Shown here piece after piece: positions 8,675-14,049 of a DNA stretch of 14,049 nucleotides (its first letter is position 1; every line of letters starts with the position of its first letter). Made by a program: the position numbers and the translations under genes. The stretch is from Cudoniella acicularis (taxonomy: Eukaryota; Ascomycota; Leotiomycetes; Helotiales; Helotiaceae): positions 1 to 14,049 of the forward strand of contig JAAMPI010001471.1 in the NCBI GenBank assembly GCA_013054445.1, read 5' to 3'. Below the pieces are notes generated by a model. It ran no database searches and was not told the DNA's origin. It worked only from the letters and a program-made list of their open reading frames with translations.

Positions 8675-10539
8675 TCACTTCCCAGCAACAGCCACAGACG
8701 CTTCCCTCGCACGAACAGTAACAAATAAATCCATGTCGGGTCTCGGACCCGCAACACCAATCGAAGGCTGCGTATCATCAAGCTTCGGGAACTTCTGACC
8801 CGGATCCAACTCAATATCCACACGATCAAAAAGCAGCGCAAGGAAAATATATATTTCCTGCCTAATAATAACTCGACCAGGACAATAAGTATTGCCACCT
8901 CCAAAGGGAACATAAGCCGCATTCGTGCTGAGCTTCTTATTCTTGACAAAGCGTTCTGGGTCAAAGCGACCGGGCGAATCGCCCCAAACGTTCTTGTTGA
9001 AGTGTAAAGAGCGGTGCAAGATGAGCACGTCGTTTCCGGTTTGTAATTCCTTGCCGCCGATGGTGGTGGGTTCCATAACTGTGCGAACGGAAACTGTGCC
9101 GCCGCCCAATCGCAGTGTTTCGAAGAAGCAGGAGTCGAGGAGTGGGCATGAGGAGAGGAGGTAGGCGACGTCGAGTTGGCCTTCTTTCCATGCGGGGGCT
9201 ATTTCGGCACGAATGCGCGCCAGTGTGTGTTTGTCCCAGAGGAGATATGATAGAAGCCAGAAGCAGAGCCAGGAAGCGTTGGAATCGGCACTATTATTTT
9301 TGTTAGCCATGCCATTAAAAATTGGAAATTTGAATGCACGCACGCCCAGTGGATCAACATGAGGAAGGCGTTGTTGCTTTCGTTGCTCATGCCAAGGATA
9401 TCTTGTTCATCTATCAATGTTTTGACAGCCCAAGCTTCGCCGCCAGCAGTTCGCTCTTCTTGTGGTAGCTGTCGGTATTTGTCGAGAGTGGCTAGAAGTT
9501 TTGCCCGGTTGGAATAGACTCTGCTAGCGAAGCGTTTGGGGTAGCGATGAACCAGCTGCCAGGCATCGTCATTGAACTCATCGACATATTTGATAAGATT
9601 GGGCTCGACCTTCATCAAACATGTACCGAACAGCGAATCGGTAATTGCCTCTAACATGATTTTTCGGGCGAAGTCTTTCAGTGAGAGACGGACGGAACCA
9701 TTCTTTTCGGCGGGGTGCAGATCAAACGACGAAATGCTTTCCCACTGCAACTTCGTGTCAACGTACTGGCGAAACCGGTGTACCATAACATTCATCTTCT
9801 CTCCTGGAAGCAGTTGCTGCCTATAGATGTCTTTTATCCAATGAATGAATGGCTTTTGCTTTGGATTAACTGGATTGTCGTCGCGCCAGCAGGCATCTCC
9901 TGGGGCTGGAGTATGCCATGCAAGCTTCAGTGAAGAATCATCCACACCAAAGGCGTGGAGAGCTTCGTTCAGGAACGAAGTAAAAGCCAGGACTGTGCTC
10001 GCCTTGTAAACAGCTGTGACATCCTTGGGCGCGGTAATTACATAGAAGGTACGTCCTAAAATCGGTAAAGCGAAGGGTTCCCGATTGCGGTTGGTGTAAT
10101 TACTGATGTCGTTAGTGGTATTCTCCTATGTTCCGTGAAAAGCTTCTTACATTCCCTTCTCAACAACTTTGTTGGATCTTTGAAGAATGCCCAAGTATGA
10201 CCTGAAGAAAGACATCAGCACGAAGTAGTGTGCCAACACATCAGCAGGAATAGGTACCAATTACTAAACCAAGAGTTAGCAGATGTATGACTTGATTATC
10301 TGAAATGATCCAGGGATATACTGACTGGGAAACCAATGCGGGAGTTCTTTCGGCGCATTTGGACGAAGTATAGGTAGAACAGTGAAGCGAATGAATCTCC
10401 ATAAGAGCAAACACACGACCGGAACAGCGAGAATCTTCACTGCAAGCGGAAGACGTTGAACGTGTTGAAGAGTCTGAAGTCCAACCCCCAACTGGGACAT
10501 CTTTAAAGAGAGAATCTGGGGTGCTGTATCGAGAGACAT
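8675..10539 (-). CDS. Cytochrome P450, CYP7/CYP8-like type
   Basis: Four exons, complement(8675..9290, 9344..10102, 10151..10201, 10322..10539), give 547 residues, normal for a microsomal P450; introns are 53, 48 and 120 bp. The ATG at 10539 has A at -3. Residues 31-57 form the N-terminal membrane anchor, followed by a Pro-rich hinge (PNAPKELPHWFP). The EXXR motif is ETLR at 400-403, the PERF motif at 454-457, and the heme loop FGGGNTYCPG has its Cys ligand at 479. The I-helix reads HWAADSNASWLCFW: Asn347 occupies the place of the usual acid-alcohol pair, five residues after a Trp, as in CYP7A and CYP8 enzymes. Those animal relatives hydroxylate sterols or isomerise prostaglandin H2, so an oxidised lipid or sterol substrate is a reasonable inference but not shown. 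It would act at the ER with a P450 reductase. It converges with the methyltransferase and diverges from the MFS gene. Confidence 0.93.
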
Positions 10540-11325
10540 CTTGGCAGAATGCTTCACCTAGAGTTGAGGTCTTGGAAAAATGAGTTTCAAACTCAGAATT
10601 GGTAGTGACCGATACTTGACCTTGCAAATTTACTTGCAGACGAATATCAAGAGTCTAAGCCCCTCGCCCCTCCCCCTCAACTTCTCCTATCATGCTATAA
10701 TTAACATCCAATTTCTATACCGATGCCCCTCGTTTTCCACCGAGCTGGTGCCTGACAAGGCTGATACATGAGACTGTCAGTTCATTATCGGGAAGATTAG
10801 CGGGAAAACTAATAGCTATCTCGATGTGGAAGTTGGCTCGTCATGTCGTCAACACGGAGCAAACATCAAGGGGGGCCCGCAGGCCACAGTTGGGGCTGAC
10901 GGCATTTGCCATCAGCAGCAGGAGTGCATGGCATAGCCTCTTTGTTGATACTATCCGCTTAGCTGTAATATCAAGGATACAAGGTACTAAGTGGAAGTGA
11001 ACTCGAAAGGCATCAGATGCGAAAATTCGGTGTGGTTGATTTTGACCATCAAGGTAGTACTTCCGTATCGAGATTTGACGATCGTCTTTGTCGATCAAAC
11101 GTTTTTGGGTGATAAAGTGGCGGGGTGTTTATCCACACCGGTACTTACGAGAGATCATTCGTGGACTCGGTGCGGCGCATGCGTATCTGTATGTAACCTT
11201 AGTATTACTCGGGGCGGCTCGTCAGATACTAAAAGCTTGCGAACGGGGCCGACCGGTTGGCTACTATACCTTGGTACCGAGATTCCCCTTCGCTTGTCAG
11301 AAAACCCGCGCGTCCCGAGAATACT

Positions 11326-11416
11326 AACCTTATAAACCAACCACATGTGCATGTGAACCTTGTAAACTAATAACATATGCATATGCCCATGTACATGCCC
11401 CGTACATGCACATGGG
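11326..11416. repeat. Two 30-bp tandem units plus palindromes
   Basis: Units at 11326-11355 and 11356-11385 match at 24 of 30 bases, and five of the six differences are transitions. Each ends in an alternating CATG-type segment; the second holds the perfect 12-bp palindrome CATATGCATATG (11374-11385). CATGTACATG (11388-11397) and an inverted partner at 11402-11416 follow. The block lies in the shared P450/MFS upstream region. Confidence 0.6.
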
Positions 11417-11608
11417 TGTGTCTGGAGTGTTGCTGTCAACAAAAGATATTTGGACTCCCCTCTGCGGCTAAAATCCCCTATTCGACACCTCGTTCTCCTT
11501 GCTTTCGTTCATGCTGATGATGGCTGAAAAGTACCCCACCGAGCCTACCTGGGCAGGTAGTAGTATCCTATCGGTACATTTATGCATCGGGGTGGTCCGT
11601 TGTGCAGT

Positions 11609-11820
11609 ACCAAGCCCGGTAGGATCTTTTATCCATCTCGATTCGATCTATTCTGTCGTGCTCAGTGCATGCTATACTATGGGGCCAAACTCAGTCGAGT
11701 ATTTTCGATTCGATCTATTATTGCCGTGGCCGTGCTCGGTGTGGGGAACCAAAACCGGGTAGGGTCTTTTTACCCCTCGAGAATCTCGATTCGATCTCTT
11801 ATGCCGTGCTTGGTATGGGA
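11609..11820. repeat. Three diverged repeats sharing CGATTCGATCT
   Basis: The 11-mer CGATTCGATCT occurs at 11639-11649, 11706-11716 and 11787-11797, each followed by a TG(T/C)CGTG-type stretch. The first and third copies also share a preceding ACCAA..CCGG(G)TAGG(A/G)TCTTTT segment. They form a short array ending about 70 bp before the MFS start codon and may be promoter elements or a degenerate repeat. Confidence 0.6.
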
Positions 11821-11892
11821 ACAGTTTCCTAAAGCTGACCACTGTAGCCGGCCGCCTTCAACATTCGAGCACGACGGCAAGAAAAAAAAAAC

Positions 11893-14014
11893 ATGGAGGC
11901 TGTTCCGCTCGAGGAGAAGAGCACTCGTCTTGAGACTTCTTCTATTCGCAGTGGTGCGGTGCTTTTGCACAGTGTAGGATCCAAAACTCCCATACTCGAA
12001 AAAAATGGCACCAGCAGCAGTCCTTCAGAAATTTTGGAAACAGCACCCTCCAATTTCAATGAAGACGATAATGCCGCTACAGATCGCTATGTCCACGGTT
12101 GGAAGCTTTTCATAATAATAACGTCGCTTTGTTTCGGTACGTTTCTCGTCGCGCTTGATGTTTCCATCATCGGCGTCGCGATCCCGAGGATCACGACGGA
12201 TTTTCATAGCCTGTAAGTAATTTCACTCAAATTCTGTTAAAAACCCAATAAAACTGTAGAATCTATACTGACAAAATAACGAATTAAAGGAACGACATCT
12301 CCTGGTACGCCAGCGCATACCTCCTAGGAATCACCGCGCTGCAACCCAGTTTCGGCGCCTTATACAAGCTCTTCAACGTCAAATTCGTCTATCTGACTTC
12401 AATCGTCGTGTTCGAAGGTGAGTTCTCCAATTCACAATTCATCTGTACTTTTCTAACCCAAATCTGATAGTGGGATCAATAATCTGCGCAACCTCTACCG
12501 GCTCCCCAATCTTCATAATCGGACGCGCGATTTCCGGCGTCGGCGCAGCAGGCCTCTTCCAAGGCGCCCTCGGAATCGTCGCCTACACCGTCGTGATGGA
12601 AAAGCGACCCCTCCACTTGGGTCTTCTAGTTGGCATGTTTGGCATCAGCGTGTGCGTTGGTCCCGTGTTGGGTGGGACATTCACAGATCATGTGTCGTGG
12701 AGATGGTGTTTCTGGATGTAAGTTGATTTAAAGTTTGCTGTTGTGTTACCTACCCAAAAAGAGGCCCCCCAAGCCCAAACCCAAAGAAAAACCCTTGATA
12801 CGATGCATTCAAGGGTTGAGATTTGGCTGTTGTTTGCGCTACCTACCCGAAAAAGAGGCCCCCTAAGCCCATCCCAAAAAAAATCCCCCAACACAAACCC
12901 CCTGATACATACATCATACATGGTACATAAAACCTTAAATCCTAACCGTGTAACCCTCCCTCCTTCCAGAAACGTACCCATCGGCTTCATCACCTTGATT
13001 TCAATCCTCATATTCCTCAAACTCTCCCTCCCCATCACCGACGGAAAACGCCAACTCCCCCTATCTCAAAAACTAAAACACATGGATTTCCTCGGCACGC
13101 TCTTATTCATCGGCGCAATTTGCTGCTTGTTACTGGCACTGCAATGGGGCGGCGAAACAGAGCCCTGGAACTCGTCGAAGATTATAGGCCTTTTTGTAGG
13201 CGCTGCGTTGTTGTTGGGTGTGTTTGCGTATACGCAGTGGAAGAGGGGTGAGATGGCTATTATTCCGCTCAGGGTGTTGAGGCAGAGGACGATTTTGAGT
13301 GGGGCGGGGTTTTTGTTCTTTTTGGGGATGGCCAGTATTGTTGTAAGTGAATTTCTAAGTCGTATATATATATATATTTTGTTAGGGGGGAAATTGAGAT
13401 GGAAATGGAAATGCTGATGAAAACCGATTTGAACAGTATGCATACTACATACCCATCTACTTCCAATCCATTCAAGGCGTTGATGCGACCGAAAGCGGTA
13501 TCCGCTTCATCGCACTTGTCGTTCCGCAAATCGTCGCAACAATCGTCGTAGGAGGGCTCATTTCCAAATTTGGATATTATGTTCGTTTCCCTCCCCTTCA
13601 CCCCTTTTCCCCCTTTCCCCCATTTTCAAAAATAACCCACTAACTGTATGTAAATATAGGTCCCATTCATGATAACAGGAACAGCAATAAGCATAATCGG
13701 CTATGGCCTCCTCACAACCCTCAACGTCGATACACCGACAAGAATTTGGGCCGCTTACCTAGCTATTAATGGTTTTGGGATGGGTTGTGGCATGAATGTT
13801 CCGTACACGGCTTTGCAGGCTGTTCTTAGGTATTTATTTCTCTTTATTTATCTATATTTTGCGTTTAGGTTAGGAGCTAATTGATTGATTGGTAGTGATG
13901 ATGATATTCCTACTGGAAATGGTAAATATCTATTTTCTGGATGCATATTTTTGAAATCTCAGAAGCTAAGCTTTATTTCACAGCAATCTGCGTCTTCTTC
14001 TGGCAACTCGGCGG
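11893..14014 (+). CDS. MFS multidrug/toxin efflux transporter, DHA2 type, partial
   Basis: Eight exons are readable: 11893-12212, 12290-12417, 12471-12717, 12970-13342, 13437-13580, 13660-13829, 13896-13921 and 13984-14014. All junctions keep frame, and the gene runs past the window end (next donor GTAAGT at 14015). The visible part is 479 residues. About 68 hydrophilic residues precede the first membrane helix. Motifs of 14-helix drug:proton antiporters follow: ALDVSIIGVAIP (87-98), GRAISGVGAAG with the motif-B Arg168, and antiporter motif C at about 200-218 (GMFG..GP..GG) followed by SWRWCFWINVPIG. Later exons give the helices around YYIPIYFQSIQG and FFWQLGG. Such carriers sit in the plasma membrane and export toxins or secondary metabolites by proton antiport; the substrate is unknown. 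Start context AACATGG is strong. Exon 7 is only 26 nt and intron 3 is unusually long (252 bp). Confidence 0.93.
12734..12908. repeat. Tandem duplication inside MFS intron 3
   Basis: A unit starting TTTGCTGTTGTG at 12734 and ending TTGATAC near 12801 is repeated, diverged and slightly longer, at 12822-12908. Both copies share CTACC, ACCTACCC and AAAAAGAGGCCCCC stretches. The duplication explains why this intron is 252 bp while its neighbours are 53-94 bp. No coding meaning. Confidence 0.65.
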
Positions 14015-14049
14015 GTAAGTCCCCATCCGCTTCCCTTTCCCCCTCCCCC

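Larger units (their letters stand above)
10540..11892. promoter_or_regulatory. Divergent intergenic region between P450 and MFS genes
   Basis: About 1.35 kb between the two start codons, so both promoters must lie here. It contains the 30-bp tandem repeat at 11326-11385, palindromic CATG-rich sequence to about 11416, and three diverged repeats at 11609-11820. The longer open frames here have no recognisable domain and partly follow from the repeats, so I call none. Zinc-cluster-like CGG/CCG triplets occur (for example near 11244-11256), but not in a pattern that would support a named regulator. Confidence 0.5.

Noticed and set aside
8629..9191. Arg/Leu-rich alternative frames within the P450 3' exon
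   Set aside because: Overlap the exon holding the EXXR and heme-binding motifs in another frame; no independent support.
10140..10201. A frameshift in the N-terminal part of the P450 (a HTWAFFKDP reading against an SNKVVEKG reading)
   Set aside because: Splicing from the donor at 10321 to the acceptor at 10202 and from 10150 to 10103 keeps one frame through YLGILQRSNKVVEKG into NYTNRNREPF, so no indel is needed.
11240..11260. A zinc-cluster regulator site (CGG/CCG triplets)
   Set aside because: Such triplets occur often by chance and no repeated spacing is seen.
10991..11442. Several overlapping open frames of 79-114 codons between the P450 and MFS genes
   Set aside because: They overlap on both strands, show no domain, and partly arise from CATG-type repeats.
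1..14049. CRISPR arrays, tRNA or rRNA genes
   Set aside because: I saw no regularly spaced direct repeats, no tRNA-like cloverleaf and no rRNA sequence.

Overview
The window looks like nuclear DNA of a filamentous ascomycete (Pezizomycotina; a Eurotiomycete such as Aspergillus or Penicillium is my guess from family resemblance, not proven). Its multi-exon genes are split by short introns, mostly 48-120 bp, with GT..AG ends and often a CTAAC-type branch site. It also carries a fungus-specific PD-(D/E)XK nuclease-like family, an extremely AT-rich block depleted in CpA and TpG as repeat-induced point mutation (RIP) would leave it, and fungal-style transposon relics.

Layout. 1-1131: no intact gene; a degraded foldback, a second inverted repeat and a broken coding remnant. 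1132-2742 (-): a three-exon PD-(D/E)XK nuclease-like protein. 2962-4275 (+): a pseudogene with three in-frame stops, resembling the accessory region of fungal OrsD / telomere-linked helicase-type proteins. 4631-5018: a 388-bp MITE with 38-bp terminal inverted repeats and TA target duplication. 5661-6148: the RIP-like AT-rich block. 6149-6593: a 445-bp solo LTR (TGT...ACA) flanked by GATAT duplications. 6697-7905 (+): an Erg6-like sterol C-24 methyltransferase gene with two +1 homopolymer frameshifts. 8675-10539 (-): a four-exon cytochrome P450 with CYP7/CYP8-like I-helix. 10540-11892: a long divergent intergenic region with several repeat families. 11893 to beyond the end (+): a DHA2-type MFS transporter with at least eight exons.

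How the parts may work together. The methyltransferase, the P450 and the efflux-type MFS carrier are adjacent. The first two converge tail to tail, and the P450 and the transporter diverge from a shared 1.35-kb intergenic region. This resembles a small accessory-metabolism locus that modifies a sterol or triterpenoid and exports the product; that is inference, since no backbone synthase or regulator is visible. The left half is transposon-rich and eroded. The solo LTR sits at the likely TATA box of the methyltransferase, so the locus may be mobile, decaying, or both. The methyltransferase frameshifts could be real loss of function or homopolymer sequencing errors; the sequence alone cannot decide.
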